DNA of 64,000 nucleotides from Aphrocallistes beatrix (GCA_963281255.1 OY725500.1:2475184-2539183), one strand, 5' to 3'; positions 11,212 through 24,006 are shown, counted from the stretch's first letter. Translations and numbers: made by a program. The notes: generated from the sequence alone by a model not told the origin.

Positions 11212-11862
11212 GGGTACTCCAAAAAATTCGAAAGTTTGAATATTTTAATGCACACTTTTCAAATGGTTTACCTTTATCACAAGTATTGACAACAAATTTT
11301 TCACGCTATTTGGAGATGGTTTAGTGGTCGCGCAAAGCAGCCTCCCATCGTGCTGATTTATAATGAGATATGTCTGGGTTGGGGATAAAAGTTGTAAAAG
11401 AAGTAATTCTGATATTCAAATAAACTAAGAACTTCATTTTTGTGATATTGGGGGTGGTTTTATATCAGCTAATGTTACATTTTAAAAACCTAAAATCTAC
11501 CGGTTCCGAGATATTGGTGAAAACAGTTGGAAACAGCCTTCATAGTTGAAATTATTAATGGTTTCAACTGTTTTCACCAATATCTCGATACCGGGAGATT
11601 TTGGGTCATTAAAATATATTATAAGCTGATATAAAATCACCCCCAAATATCACATAAAAAAATTCCCATTTTATTTGAATATCAGAAGTACGCCTTTTAC
11701 AACTTTTAGCCCCAACCCGGACATATCCCATTATAAATCAGCACGAGGGGGAGACTACTAAACTATCTCCAAATTGATTGAAAATGTATGGTGAATACTT
11801 AGTGATCAAGGTAAACCATTGTGCATCTAAAGTTTCAAACTTTCGAATTTTTTGGAGCACCC
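11212..11862. mobile_element. Foldback MITE, GGGTGCTCC family, copy 1
   Basis: Two arms of about 300 bp form a long palindrome around 11535-11555 (outer ends GGGTACTCCAAAAAATTCG and CGAATTTTTTGGAGCACCC, each next to TA). The inner arms contain TCCGAGATATTGGTGAAAAC and its complement. A second copy is at 52392-53060. No coding capacity. Confidence 0.8.
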
Positions 11863-11871
11863 TAATATAAT

Positions 11872-12401
11872 CAAACGCGCTTCGCTTGCTTTCGATGCGC
11901 GGTTGGCGGACACGCCCTTTGGGCGCCTGTGGTCATCATTGATTAATTATATGGGAAATAACATCTCTAAATACGTCTGTCCTACTGTTACAATCGCTAT
12001 CGCACGAAAAATCACCAAATTTGTCAATTTTGACTATTTTGATGCATAATAATGACGTCATAACAGGTGATGAGTCATCATTTTTTGATGATAGTTATAT
12101 CACATTTGTGGAATATTTATATGCACATTTATTGAAATTTCAGCCTGCTATCGCCTAAAATGGCTGAGTTATAGTCAAAAACTTCAATTTCTAATTATAA
12201 AAAGGTGACAATGACGTCATAGTTCCATGATGAGTCAACATTTTCGTCTGAGGTCAGAACTTAGTGGAGCCATAGCCAAAATACTCCAACATACCAAAAA
12301 TCAGCTTTCTGCGCCCGGAACTTTCTTCAATCAATTCGTTACACAGATATATATATATATATATATATACATATAGATTAATCGAGTTTTAATAGTAAGG
12401 A
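11872..12401 (-). mobile_element. R1 Helitron-like element, near full length
   Basis: Starts CAAACGCGCTTCGCTTGC, contains both TGACGTCA blocks and the (TA)n tract at 12346-12370, and ends TTTTAATAGTAAGGA followed by T. Confidence 0.75.
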
Positions 12402-13140
12402 TAATTAAACTTAGGGCAATATTATGGGAATATCGAAGACATTTTGTCCAACTCGTGTTGTTTTAAGGTTCCAAAGTCATCTGTAACTAATAGATCATTC
12501 CACTCGATACTATTAAAAACGAATCCTCCAGAACTATGTTACCTTAAACTCACTTCGCTAACAATGTCAATATCTTGGGAATAAAATGAACAAGTATCTA
12601 CACAATTAACTTCATGTGAGATGGAATAATCTGCATTCCAACAGTCCATCCTACATAGCATTAAAGATATAGTTAAATAATCGCATTTTGATGCAACATT
12701 GCAGTCATGACTTTCGTGAATCATTGCTACCTCAATACTAATTTTATGACCCAGTTCTACACTAGACAACAAATTAGTGAGAAACACTTTTTTTCAAAAG
12801 AATGTTCTATGCGCAATTCTAGAAACCATCTAATGAAATTATCGACTGTACTGGTTGCTCGATAGTAGTAAACAGAACCAAACAGAGTGATACGAGAATA
12901 ACTTGTATTCTCAAGTAAAATCATAGATCTATACAATTGGAAGATTTTAATATTTTGAATTCCAATAAACCAGATAACTCACTTCTGAAATTCCTATATT
13001 GAGTAGGATGATGCTGAGAACCGAGTAAAGAACAACCGCTATGATATTTGAATTCGCCAAATTGCACTAAATTTCACACTCGTTTTCAAGAATTGTGATA
13101 AATCTGTACCGTTGTATTCCAAAATAAAATCCTGGGCATA
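12402..13140. other. Unassigned intronic DNA with a small minus-strand ORF
   Basis: The minus strand has an 82-codon open frame at 12539-12787 (MFLTNLLSSVELGHKISIEV..) with five cysteines. I do not recognise it, and no splice context or homologous motif supports it as a real exon. Confidence 0.25.
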
Positions 13141-13263
13141 TAGAGGCAAGTTGTGGTGCACTTCTGTCCCTGGTGAAGCTGATACCCGCGCACCCAGGCA
13201 ATCAACATTTTATCGTCTACAATCTCAGACATCAGAAAAATACTATTTTGCAATTCCTTAAAC

Positions 13264-14880
13264 AACTGCAGGAATGTCGCAATATTCTGCTCTCCAAACT
13301 TGGCCGCACCATATCGGCTATGTACACTGAGTTCGAATTAGCTAATATAAACTCTAAACATTAATTTGGGAAAATAATGACAAATAATGATTCATCTGTT
13401 TCACATCAAGGAAATCAAATAAATCAGGAATTTGGTATGATCGAGGCTTAAGCGTAGGGTTTTCTTTATGATAGTAAGATATTCAAACATAGTTGTACTG
13501 ATTGATTAATATCTGCGAATCCAGAATGCTTTGGTAGAATTAGATTGATATATTTTAATATGACGAGAGATTACTATTGCTTAGTATAATTCGTAAAATT
13601 CCTACTTGCATCATTATTTGGTTTCTCGTTTTTAGTTAGATAGCAACCACCAAATTTACTACATTCTGTCCAGCAATTTTAGTTATTATGAATAGTATTC
13701 GGGGGCAGTTGACCGCTACCTCCCAGGATATCGTCCACTCAGTTTATACAATTTACCCTTCTGCAGAGTGTCCTAACATCCCGATTTATTTGGGATTATC
13801 CCCATTTTTGCCTTGAATCCCGAATCCCGACACAACTTCATTCGAAAAATCCCGATTTTGCGTAATATAGCCGAATTTCAATAATATTTAATGCGCGATA
13901 GACCGTAAATATTGACGATGTGATAAACCTGTCAACTCTGACTAATGAATTCAATGAATTCAATAATAAGTGCTAACTTTATTTGTTTTTTAAAAATGTT
14001 TATGTGAATCTATCTGAAGAATAACGTGAATTTTATTACAATTATATTTTTAAAATGACAATCAATTTACCAAACTTTTTGACTTAAATGTTTATCTGAG
14101 AGTGCTGAATTGATGCTTGAGAGCCTCCAGATCTCAAAAATTTCGGTAAAGTAAAGTGTTAATTTGTTAATTTATATACCCCGAATCCTAATATGTTCTC
14201 AAGGGGTTCACAATCTGGGTGGAGTGCTAAACTTACTGCTAGTTGCTGACAGAGGTGTATGCAGCATGTGTGTATATGATACCATGTTTCCAGTGAAAAA
14301 TCAAAAAATATAGCACCTAACTTGTAGCGTATGTAGCGAGATGACATCCTTAGTGCTTTCAGCTCACTAAGGTTCTGCAAGAATGTTGGCTCATATTACA
14401 TTACCCAAGCAATGTAATTGAGTGCAAAATGCAAATGAGTAGGAAGAAATTAGAATCCCTGACCTAAGTTTGCACCACCCAAGCAGAAAACCCAGACAAA
14501 GTACTATCAAAAGGTTGGAGACTCCGCTTCTGAAAAGTGAGGGTAGCTTCCGCTCGCACTTATGTAGAGTAGCGGAGCAGGCTCCCCTAACTTAGAGAAA
14601 GTTTACACTTTACGCTTATGTATCCAACTAGTGCATAAATTTCTAATTTATTTTATTTTTTTGATGTAAAACAGATGAATTATCATTTTAAATAGACTTG
14701 TAGATTAAATGACTGACATGCCAAAATACATGTCGTTATTTTCCTGAATTGAAGTTGAGTTTTATATTAGCAAATTCAAACTCACTGTACATAGCCGAGA
14801 AAAACAAGAGATCACTCGAAAAGGCTGCGGCCAAGTTGGGAGAACGGAATTTTCCCACATTCCTGCATAATACTCGGCCG
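13264..14880. repeat. Inverted repeat pair enclosing a SINE
   Basis: 13264-13440 and 14645-14880 are imperfect reverse complements (shared: GGCTATGTACA.TGAGTT.GAATT.GCTAATATAAA, CTTGGCCGCA). The interval holds a reversed SINE and, at 13788-13855, several AATCCCGA motifs. It may be one decayed transposon with these as subterminal arms. Confidence 0.4.
14158..14490 (-). mobile_element. tRNA-derived SINE, copy 2
   Basis: Reverse complement of the SINE at 10045-10434: CCTTAGTGCTTTCAGCTCAC, ATACCCCGAATCCTAATATG, and the B-box complement near 14446-14465. More diverged in the promoter region than copy 1. Confidence 0.7.
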
Positions 14881-14890
14881 TGTATGTCCC

Positions 14891-15196
14891 CGAGAAGGCC
14901 TGAAAAATAGAAGGCCAGTTTTAACACTGTTCAAAGTGTAATTAGACCGATAAATCAAAAATTCAAGTATAATAATATTTAGTAATGTTAACTTTGTGGA
15001 TTCAAATTGACCATGCAATCAGGATTAGTTGACTTAATACGAAGTAAATTATATTTATCACGAACCAAAATATTCTGCTACAGTTCTGATTTCATTAATG
15101 TAACCGTAGACAAATGACAATTCAACATACTTAGTATACAACAAGAAAGCGACGTATTGCTTTTCTAATATCCCCAAGCGCTCATTGCGTAACTCT
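14891..15196. other. Unassigned DNA with a shared short repeat
   Basis: Bases about 14900-14970 are the complement of 655-720 (ATTTATCGGTCTAATTA..GTTAAAACTGG). Nothing else is recognised. Confidence 0.35.
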
Positions 15197-15247
15197 GCGG
15201 ACACTTAGTGTCCGCAAGCCGCGCAGCACTACCAAGCGAAGCGCACT
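15197..15247 (+). repeat. R1 3'-end fragment
   Basis: CGGACACTTAGTGTCCGC hairpin followed by GCGAAGCGCACTTG, the R1 terminus only. Confidence 0.6.
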
Positions 15248-15422
15248 TGTATATTATATTTTACAATATTTGGATTATGTTGTGTTCTTGTTAACCCATA
15301 ACAGTGACTGTATTTTCAACATTTAATGAAAACCCAGTACGATTTGATTATATTGAACGGATGTATATATACTTTACTAGATATTATATGATTTGCAATC
15401 CGAGGAATTGCTCCAAGAAATA

Positions 15423-15603
15423 CAGTAAAACTCAGAAAAGACGTTCCCCTCCGGGAAGTGGAATAAAGTACGCACTATAAGTAAGTACGTATAAACCGAG
15501 TTGGTCTAACATAAGAATCCATATATTAAATTGCACACAGAAATGATTATATACTAAGCCTAAGTACGTCTTATCCCGAGTACGAACTAACCGAGTTCTA
15601 CTG
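15423..15603. mobile_element. Small TA-inserted MITE
   Basis: Ends CAGTAAAACTCAG and CCGAGTTCTACTG, each next to TA, 181 bp. Terminally related to a diverged copy at about 27736-27910 inside a hAT-like element. Confidence 0.6.
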
Positions 15604-16561
15604 TACTCGAACTTGGCCGACTGCAATGTTACCAAATACCATAATTGCACTGCGTATTTTTGTTGGTTTGCCAGCATCAGTGGCTTAACGGGAACGCACC
15701 TTCAATGTTTGAAGCAAGCTAAAAATGACCATCGTTCAACTATGGGACAAGTGTGTTTAAATGGCCATGTTTAATATCAATTATGATATTGCACGAAGAT
15801 TAGAATTGACCTCATTAATTGATGCATTCGCACATAAAAAGGCTAGAAAAGCATTTATCAATTAAAGTTCGTTTGTATTCACACAATTACACTTATATTA
15901 TCGTATAATACTTATCACTTCTTCTCATGTTTTCATATATTGAAATGGTACTCTAAATTTTAGCAGTGGCCCGGCCCTCTCTGATTCTCCCAGAGGCCCT
16001 GTCTCTTATGGTAAAAAACGAAATTTCTAGACCTTAGAAAGCACTAGAAAATCTAATTCCCAAAGATTGTGCCTAGTAGCAACTACTGATATACTTTTCA
16101 GTGGTGAAGCTTATATGATTTAGACCTCTATATTGACATTGTCCACATGCAAAGAAGGTCATATGAAGGAAATATAATCTATTAAACCATGTAGCAAAGT
16201 CTTTTTAAAACTATATTTAGAGGATAGGTTACCTTGTATTTTTTTAATTTCCTATAATAATTTTGAAATTCTATCTACCGAATTCTCACTACAGGAATGC
16301 TTTTGATGGTAAACAAGTTGACTACGTTCGTCGACTTTAGAGATAGTTCTAACTTCGTGCGGTGGAGGAATTCTCAAGACAGAAGAAGTATAGACATCTT
16401 GATGTGCGCGAAAGTACAATGCTATAGGAAACACCTGCTGGATAGGTTTCAGCAGACTACTTATAAATTCGATTTTTTTCAAAGCGAGGTTTGTGAACAT
16501 CTAAAATTCAATATATCATCGAAAGCTCGAAAAGACAGCTTCAGTTTTCAATTTGCAAATA

Positions 16562-16745
16562 CATTCAGGGTCGCTTATTGTGAACCACCAGGGGGCCAAA
16601 AAATATGTTCATAATAGAGATGCTTCATATTAAGCGAACGTGATTCAATACAAATCCTATCTAAAAATGAAAATGGGACCAGGAGGTTAGTTCATAATAA
16701 ACGAATGTTCATATTAAGCGGGTTCATAATAAGCAACCCTGACTG
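16562..16745. mobile_element. 184-bp MITE (GTTCATAATAAGC family), copy 1
   Basis: Starts CATTCAGGGTCGCTTATTGT, ends AAGCAACCCTGACTG, flanked by TA. Two other copies at 21950-22134 and 32251-32433 are nearly collinear. Confidence 0.75.
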
Positions 16746-16776
16746 TATGATGACCAGATTGGATTCATGCTATTCA

Positions 16777-16935
16777 TTCGGCTCCAGTAAGTTCTGACCT
16801 CAGACGAAAATGTAGACTCATCATAGAATTATGACGTCATTGCCATTTTTTATGATCATTAATTTCAGTGTTTCGACTACTATAACTCCATTTTATGTAC
16901 TAAAAGTCTGAAATTTAATAAGATGTATATATCTA
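16777..16935 (+). repeat. R1 internal fragment
   Basis: Matches R1 from GGCTCCAGTAAGTTCTGA through ATTATGACGTCATTG to the AGTCTGAAATTTAAT region, both ends missing. Confidence 0.6.
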
Positions 16936-17095
16936 AGTTGACTAATTTATGAATTAATGAATAATTCGAATAATTCATAATTCATCAAGCCTGAGAAGAA
17001 TTATTCAAAATAGTTTTTCCAAGAAAATATCATGAATTATATGAATGAATTTTCGAATAATTCATAATTCATATTTCAGGAATTATAAGCAAGTG
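16936..17095. repeat. AT-rich repeat with AATTCATAATTC arms
   Basis: CTAAGTTGACTAATT.. followed by repeated GAATAATTCATAATTCAT. The same motif order, inverted, surrounds the P-like element insertion at 45735-48925, and part recurs at 44345-44385. Confidence 0.4.
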
Positions 17096-18735
17096 CTTGA
17101 TATCCACCAATTTCCACGAACCATTGTGAATGGTTCCTGTTTGAATATTTTCGAAGTGAACGAAATTTGATATACGTCCTTTGCTCTTGCTCAATAACTG
17201 ACGATTGAAGCCATAAATGTATAAGTGGCCAAAACTGACAAGATTGAAATGATTATTATAAGAAAAATACTTACGCTATCTTAAAATTCTTTTAGATATT
17301 GGGAGAGAATGGGTAATGCTATCTGGATTATATTAATGGGTGCATTAGATATACACTAGCTGTCAAAATCAATTGTGATTAGTCCTTTTGAAATGACCTG
17401 AGTAGTATAAAGTTTTCACGAGGAGTTGATGGTTCAGCAGTGATGCATCAAAGAGATGGTCAGTTCCAAGAAATCTGCCATCAAAGGACCAAATATTATC
17501 TCTCCCATGAAGCGTTGAGAGTTTTATAGGCTAAGAAACATATGTTCATGAATTGGAAAAAAGTCTTTTACGAATGAATGTTCTATTTGTCTTTGTGGTG
17601 GGAAATTACTGATGTGGACCATTCCAAGCTCTCTGTATCATACAAAGAAGAACGCACCATTAAATGCATAGATTAAAACCTTAGATTCTGAATTCATTGG
17701 CAACTTTACAAAATCTATGCGTAAGGGGTGCGGTCTTGTGATTGCTGCTCCGAGCAAAAAGATTAATTATTGAACCATTCTAGATTAATTGGTACTAAGG
17801 GGCCATAGAACCATGATAAAACTAGTATATATCAACTTGAGTTATCAAGTTGCATGGTGTATAAGAATTGTAAAAAATTGTGAGACAGACTGTGGTATTT
17901 TAAATCCTGGACAAGTTACGTGATTTTCCTCATAATCAATTACAAATCTTGTAAATTAGATAGGAAATCGAGTCTTATTGGAGTACACTCGAGCGCATAT
18001 TTTCCGCTCTTTTGGACAGCACTTCTTTCAACACAAAGACTATAGCTATTGGTAATTTAGTAAAATTATCCTCGATAAATAGAAATGATCAAGATTTCTT
18101 CCCAAGGATTTTGTCGTGAAGTTCCTGCCCCACCAAATTGAACTGTCCCCATGTTTTGCTAAGTTATGGAGTTTGTTAAACCCTAAATACGAAAATATTT
18201 CATCACGACATAGGGGTTAAAATGTAAAAATTTTTATAAAAATCACCTTCGTGCAGGGATAAAGTCGAAATTTATAGCTTGCTACTCAAAACCTATCAAG
18301 CATCCTTTTGAGAGTATTTTAAACCAAAATACTCGCTAGGTAAATTGACTTCAAATTTACAATTTGACAAAATTCACAATCTTAGAACCTCACTAGTACA
18401 TAATTCCCAAAGTATTGATTACGTGAATCAGATGAATCCCTTTATTTTATGAAACATACATTTAGACTTTGGAATAATGCATTTAATGTAGTTTTAACGC
18501 TGAAAAACTGAAAATGCTTTTTTGAGGTCCTGGGATTTAAGGCTTTTTAACTACCATACGAAGCAATTTTTCAATTATCGATAACAGTATTTCTCTAGTG
18601 GATATGAGAATTTCGTTCATTGGATTTATTTTCCATTTATAATAGCCAGATTTTGTGTATCTATTACTGACTGAATGTTTTTGAGTTTATAAATGGATTA
18701 CTGCTTTAACAATTTAGGTGGGAAGCTATTTGAAT
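17096..18735. other. PLC intron, unassigned portion
   Basis: About 1.6 kb of AT-rich DNA with no frame, repeat or RNA gene that I recognise. Confidence 0.4.
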
Positions 18736-18739
18736 TTAT

Positions 18740-19325
18740 ATGTATCTATCATTGACTCCTTTAAGTAGGCGTTCAATCTCTGGTCCTGGAACTTGGGTCC
18801 ATTTTGTATTATTGATATCTCGTAATCCGCTCAAGTTAGACATATAAAATCTATTATTGTTAAATAAGTCGTATTTTTGGAGTACATTGGTCATGTTGGC
18901 ATACCTCAAATATGTGTGGAATGTGAATTGTGTTTTTTCACACCTGTTTTTCACAGATTTAAGATTCATTTTGGTAATATTCTAACCTGTTTTAAGCCCA
19001 TTTTAAAGTTTTTTATGTATGATTTTCAAAGATAAGGTAGGAGTGGGTTAATTATAATTTTTTTTCGAATTAACCATTCCTACCTTGATTATCTTTGAAT
19101 ATATTAATAACGCTTTAAAATTTGCTTAAAACAGGTCAGAATATTGCAAAATTTTTTCTGAAAATACGACTTTCTATTTTACAAAAAATACATTTCCTAA
19201 GTCTAACTTGAGCGGATTACGAGATATCAATAATACACAATGGACCCAAATTCCAGGACCCGAGATTGAACGCCTACAGTCCTTACTTAAAGGAGTCTAT
19301 GGTATCTACAAGGATCTACTATTTA
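18740..19325. mobile_element. Foldback element
   Basis: Arms 18740-19040 and 19075-19325 are inverted copies (shared TAATCCGCTCAAGTTAGAC / GTCTAACTTGAGCGGATTA and TTTGGGTCCATT.TGTATTA). The centre is a hairpin around 19035-19085 with ATAAGGTAGGA / TCCTACCTTGATTAT. No coding capacity. Confidence 0.65.
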
Positions 19326-19367
19326 AACTTCTTGGCTAAAGGTATTTCAACTTATGAGTTCTCTATA

Positions 19368-20721
19368 CAGTATGTCAAGAAATTGATGATCCCTTGAATT
19401 TAACTTTATTACTTTTAACTAACTTACAAACTCCTATAATTTTACTTTCCTATGTATCCTCCTTCTAATTGTAGACATCTCTTAATTCTATTTTGCATTC
19501 CAGCTATTAAAGCTTCCAGAGTATCAGGTGATATCTGAGACCAGGCCTCCTTGACGTTTTTAATCAGGGTTTCTTCATTGGTTGCAGGTTCCAGTTCTTG
19601 GAGCTTCCCCTTCACGATAGCCCAGAGATTTTCAATAGGCGACAAATCAGGACTATTGCCAGGCCATATACCTTTGATCCAGAATGAAGGAATGTTGCGT
19701 TGCAACCAATTTGGGCAAGGCGGGAGTGATGAGCTGGGGCCCCATCTTGCTGGAAAACGGTCACAGACATGTCAGGAAGCATTTTTCTTATCAGAATAGA
19801 GCCATTTTCTTTCTTTCTGTTGAAGTCAGAATGAAGAGACTTTTTCAAGATCTCTTCCACATAATATTTCCCAGTTACCATTTGTCCTTTGGGAATTACA
19901 TGAAGTTTCCCCAATGCTCGGTAGCTCATCATTCCCCAAACCTGGATTTTCAGAGGATGCTTCAAAGATTCGTTTGGCTTCACATCTTCCCTCTTTGAAG
20001 CCCATATTCGGTCTGTCTGCTTGTTTGGGAGAGAAAATAACTGAAATGGGGACTCATCTGAAAATATAACAGCTTTCCACTCCTCTGCAGTCCAGTTTTT
20101 CCTCTCTTTGCAAAATTTTACTCGATTTTCCTTCTGTTTGATGGTCAACCTGGGCACTGTCTGGGGTTTGTAGCTCTTAAGTTTTAGATTTCCGCGCAAA
20201 TACGTCCTAATTGTCTCATGGGAAACCTTTCGCCCATGTTTCGATAATCTATTAGCTAGTTCTCTGCATGATTGTCTTCTTTTTCCCTTGCTTTTCGAAA
20301 TTTTAATTTTTTCCACTCTGGTCAGCTTCTTTCTCCTGCCACGACCGTTGCGATTCGTCAAACTTTTCCCCTCCCTGTGTCGCCTCCACCATCTTTTTAT
20401 TGTGGCAATTCCAACACCTAACGAATCAGCCACCTCTGTTTGCGACATTCCAGCAGATAATTGTCCAATAGCATGATTTCGGGTAGCCAAAGAATGCTCT
20501 TTCACCATTTTATAACATCAAATCTCTAACTAAAAACAGAATTTTTTTGCAACGTTTCTCTAGTGATTCTTGTTGCGATTATAGTATAGGAAAATTTTAT
20601 ATTTCGTTTTATAGATTCAAGTTAATGGTTCGATAACGACAATTGAGTTAAGAATGTTATATATGAAAATAATTGCAAAAATAAAAATTTTTTAAGGGAT
20701 CATCAATTTCTTGACATACTG
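19368..20721 (-). mobile_element. DD37E Tc1/mariner transposon, copy 1
   Basis: Ends CAGTATGTCAAGAAATTGAT and complement, TA on both sides (19366-19367, 20722-20723), 1,354 bp. Carries the transposase gene at 19442-20508. Confidence 0.9.
19442..20508 (-). pseudogene. DD37E transposase with one frameshift
   Basis: Nearly full-length transposase. Residues 1-110 are a paired-like DNA-binding region with IKRWWRRHREGKSL and a basic GRGRRKK stretch. Asp151 is in VIFSDESPFQ and Asp255 in VFQQDGAPAH. After the lesion the other frame reads PGNSPDLSPIENLW with the catalytic Glu. Counting across the lesion, 37 residues separate the second Asp and the Glu. The lesion is a one-base loss near 19700. The C-terminus LEGGYIGK matches the other two DD37E copies. 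Apart from that single base it looks recently active. Confidence 0.9.
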
Positions 20722-20723
20722 TA

Positions 20724-21596
20724 TTATAAATAATCCTTTGTTGGGTATATTGGTGTATTCTTTGTCATATGTCTTATAAATTATGTGAATACTTTTATTC
20801 ACAGAATATAAGTAATCTTTATTTCATAAGTTTTTTATTCCCTATATACAAGGTTTTGGGTTTGTGGATCCTTACCATGCTGCTAGGAAGCAATTTTGTG
20901 AAATTTTAAATACTTACAAAATACTTGACAGTGCGAGGTCTAGAATGATTTTCTTATGGTCAATAAAGTCTCTCTCCCAAAATATCTATATTAATGCATT
21001 TGGAATAAACTTGGATTACCCATATCAAAAAATTCATAATTTTGAAGTTGTGGGTTTAGTGCTGCTTCGAAATCTGCAAACATAGACAAATATTCACCCT
21101 TTCTTATTTGGTAGCCCAGGTATGATATATCAATAATAATCAAAGGATACGTTTTTTCTCAGCTCTCTTTTCAAAATTATTTCAGGGCATTTGACGAGCC
21201 ATTTTATTGACTCAATGACTCGTGAGTCATCCTGAGTCATCTAGTCAGACCCGATGACTAAAGTCACAAAATTCCATGGATCATAACTCGAGAGTCAGCA
21301 AGTCATGACTCAAGTTATTATAATTATGTGAAGATCCCTGAATTCTTTAACAAAATGTTATTTTTTGGATTTAAGAATGACATGCTTTGTCAATTATTTT
21401 CAAGTTTCTTTATTTTCTGATTTCTAAAAAATTAGCAGTTAATTTATATCAGTTATTTTTCTTAAACTCGTAACATTCCAAAACTTTCAAAAGTGCCAAC
21501 AGTTTTAGTTGATTATTAGCATAACTTTGGCTCTGTATTATGTAAATTATGATTAAATCTTGTATATTCCATTAATTTGTTTATTCAAATTTCTAG
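20724..21596. other. PLC intron, unassigned, with TGACTC cluster
   Basis: A 73-codon open frame at 20864-21085 (MDPYHAARKQFCEI..) is unrecognised and does not fit between the two Y-domain exons. At 21200-21310 the motif GACTC/GAGTC recurs many times just after CAGGGCATTTGACGAG, which could be the tip of a hAT element. Confidence 0.3.
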
Positions 21597-21835
21597 TCGC
21601 TCTTAACTATCAGACAAATGGGGAAGTTATGGATATAAACAATGGATTCTTTGCCCAGAACGGAAAATGTGGCTATATATTAAAACCCCCATGTTTGAGG
21701 GAAACTTTATTGGCTTACGATCCTTCAAAGACTAATGGGAGAGGGGCACCAGGAATTATGTCTCAGTACTTTTCTATTTTAGCGATTTCTGGACAGCAGT
21801 TACCCAAACCATCAGGATCGAATCGAAAGGGAGAG
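21597..21835 (+). CDS. PLC exon B: core of the Y catalytic half
   Basis: Continues phospholipase C after exon A. It reads VALNYQTNGEVMDINNGFF, then CGYILKPPCLRE, and ends in the link to the C2 domain with LAISGQQLPKPSGSNRKGE. The pattern NYQT..M.INNGFF..NG.CGY.LKP is diagnostic of the PLC Y box. The acceptor is TTTCTAG ending at 21596 with two bases completing the codon begun in exon A. The donor is GTGATT at 21836 in phase 0, which joins GAG to GTCATTGAT of exon C. Frame is open throughout and spacing to the C2 domain is as in PLC-delta-like enzymes, with no SH2/SH3 insert as in PLC-gamma. Confidence 0.92.
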
Positions 21836-21899
21836 GTGATTATCTTATAGAGTTAATTCATTTTCTATTCTTGTTAACATTTTTCTGTAGCTATTTTTT

Positions 21900-22839
21900 A
21901 GATTCCAGATTTGTAATATCCGGATATAATCAGGATAGCAAAGTTACTACATTCAGGTTCGCTTATTGTGAACCACCAGGGGACCAAAAATTCTGTTCAT
22001 AATAGAGATACTTCATATTAAGCGAACTTGATTCAATACAAATCTTATCTAAAAATTGAAAATGGGACCAGGAGGTTAATTCATAATAAACGAATGTTCA
22101 TATTAAGCGGGTTCATAATAAGCAACCCTGACTGTACATCTATCCGGGATCCGATTGGTGATTAGTCGGATATCCAGATATTTAAGAAAGCTTAGATACC
22201 TTGGCTGCAATTTATAATTAGTCAAGGATTCATGAGTCATCAAATTATTTACAACTTCACTGATATTGATTTGTTTCAAATATCAGAGATATTTGTTTGT
22301 GTTACTCGCCTTGGAACCCATAATTTCCGTAAAATGCTTATTGTAGAAGCCTAAATGTAAGGTTAGTTAATAAGAATGATATCAGTTAGGATTCTTTCAA
22401 AATATGGCAAACTTAAAAAGTCTGAAGTTTCTGGTCATTTTTCTCGAGGCAGAGATCTAGTAAGATGTAACGCTTGCAATCCCGAAATTTTATTGTATAG
22501 GTGGTTATACAATTTCAATACGAAACCACTACCGTTGCATAAGATTTGCAACTAGAATTTGTAGCTAAATAATAAGTAGGTAGTAGCGACATATTAGATG
22601 GCTTATGTTTTCTAAGAAGTTCTACCGAAAACTAAAGAACTCATTACTATACCTTAGCTCTACTAGAGTCAGATCATCGATAAGCATTTTATTAAATAAT
22701 CTATACTACATGTATCATTGGGTCAATTAACAAATTGTGCAAAATTCAAATAGGCACTGTTTAAAGGATATCCGGATATCTGGCTAAAAAATTATTCGGT
22801 ATCCGGATATATGTGAATGGTGAATACTGGCGAACACTA
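21900..22839. mobile_element. hAT-like non-autonomous element
   Basis: The right part has ATCCGGATAT motifs and ends GTGAATACTGGCGAACACTA. The left end has a weaker AATATCCGGATATAAT. TCCGGATA repeats near both ends fit a decayed hAT element. A 185-bp MITE is inserted at 21950. No target duplication could be confirmed. Confidence 0.4.
21950..22134. mobile_element. 185-bp MITE (GTTCATAATAAGC family), copy 2
   Basis: Collinear with 16562-16745, including the ends CATTCAGG.. and CAACCCTGACTG next to TA. Confidence 0.75.
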
Positions 22840-24006
22840 GTTAAAGCTTTGCTTTACACCCAACTCAATTTTTGATTATTTCAAATCAGCATTATTATAT
22901 CGCGTTTTGTGATTCTGTTCTATTGCAAATACTGTTCACTTCCGAAAACTGGGGCTATCTCCACCCGAGGCAGCCCTCCAAATGATGCTGTCTGGAAAAA
23001 CATAGTCACGCTCCTACACAAGTGATTCTCGGAAACCGGTCCCTTTTTCACCTGGGGCAGGTTTGGATATATTCTTCTTTGTAAGATTCATTTTTCGTCT
23101 AAAATATTTCTTTTATGTTTGCTTAACGTATGAAGAGTTGTTACCGCAATTATGCGTTTGGGTGCCACGAAGGATTTAAGTCAAAGAGTGATATGAATCA
23201 TATGATAATTGGACAACGTTAGTTTCAAGGACCTAAGATCATATCTCTGAAGTGCATTGTATCTCCGAATGATAGATATTTTTTGCAAATATCTAGAACT
23301 GGATAACAAACAAAGTCGATATTTATATTAATGGTAGGTGGTGACTTTAGCTAAAGCATATTTCAGTTTCAAGTAACTCAGATTTTTGGTTAGTGATTTT
23401 CGTTTAATAATTTTGCTATAAAAATTTGCTGTTAAAATTTATATCTCACCATTTTGAAAAGATACAAACAATCGAAGTTTTTGTTGATAAAATTTCCTTA
23501 TGGATTTTCTAGGAAATTATACTAACTTCATTTGCTAACGTAATGATGATGATGCGAAACAAATTCTCTCTTTTTTTGTTCTTAGACACTTGAAATTTAT
23601 ATAGAAGTTTTGATACTTTTGTCTATACACAAATCGAACCTTTCAATCAGTTTTGCTATTTTTCTTATTTTTGTTTCACCATGATCCCTATAAATATTCA
23701 AATTTCAATATCTTTGAAATAAATTTGTTTAAGTTAAACTATGATTTATAAGATTTTGGTTTTTAAAAAACTCACACAGGTTGCACAACATACACGTACG
23801 TTGATTAATAAATCTGAGCATTAGGCAACACACTCTCATCCCGTTTGTAGGTGGATTTTAACAATGAAATCAGTATTTTATATATCTTTAGACTATTTGA
23901 CGATTTTCGGACCTGTTTCAGGATCATTAAAAGAGTTACAAATTTTTTTAAAGAATAATCAAAAGGAAAATAAGTGGTTCTTTTAGATTCAAAATTTTAC
24001 TCGATA
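22840..24006. other. PLC intron, unassigned portion
   Basis: No gene, RNA or shared repeat recognised. Confidence 0.4.

Noticed and set aside
16297-16614. 105-codon plus-strand frame
   Set aside because: Its end runs into a MITE, an opposite-strand frame of similar size overlaps it, and no motif is recognised.
20864-21085. Possible PLC exon encoding MDPYHAARKQFCEI
   Set aside because: Exons A and B join in phase inside a conserved motif (GCQI-VALNYQT), leaving no room for an exon between them, and the frame has no family resemblance.
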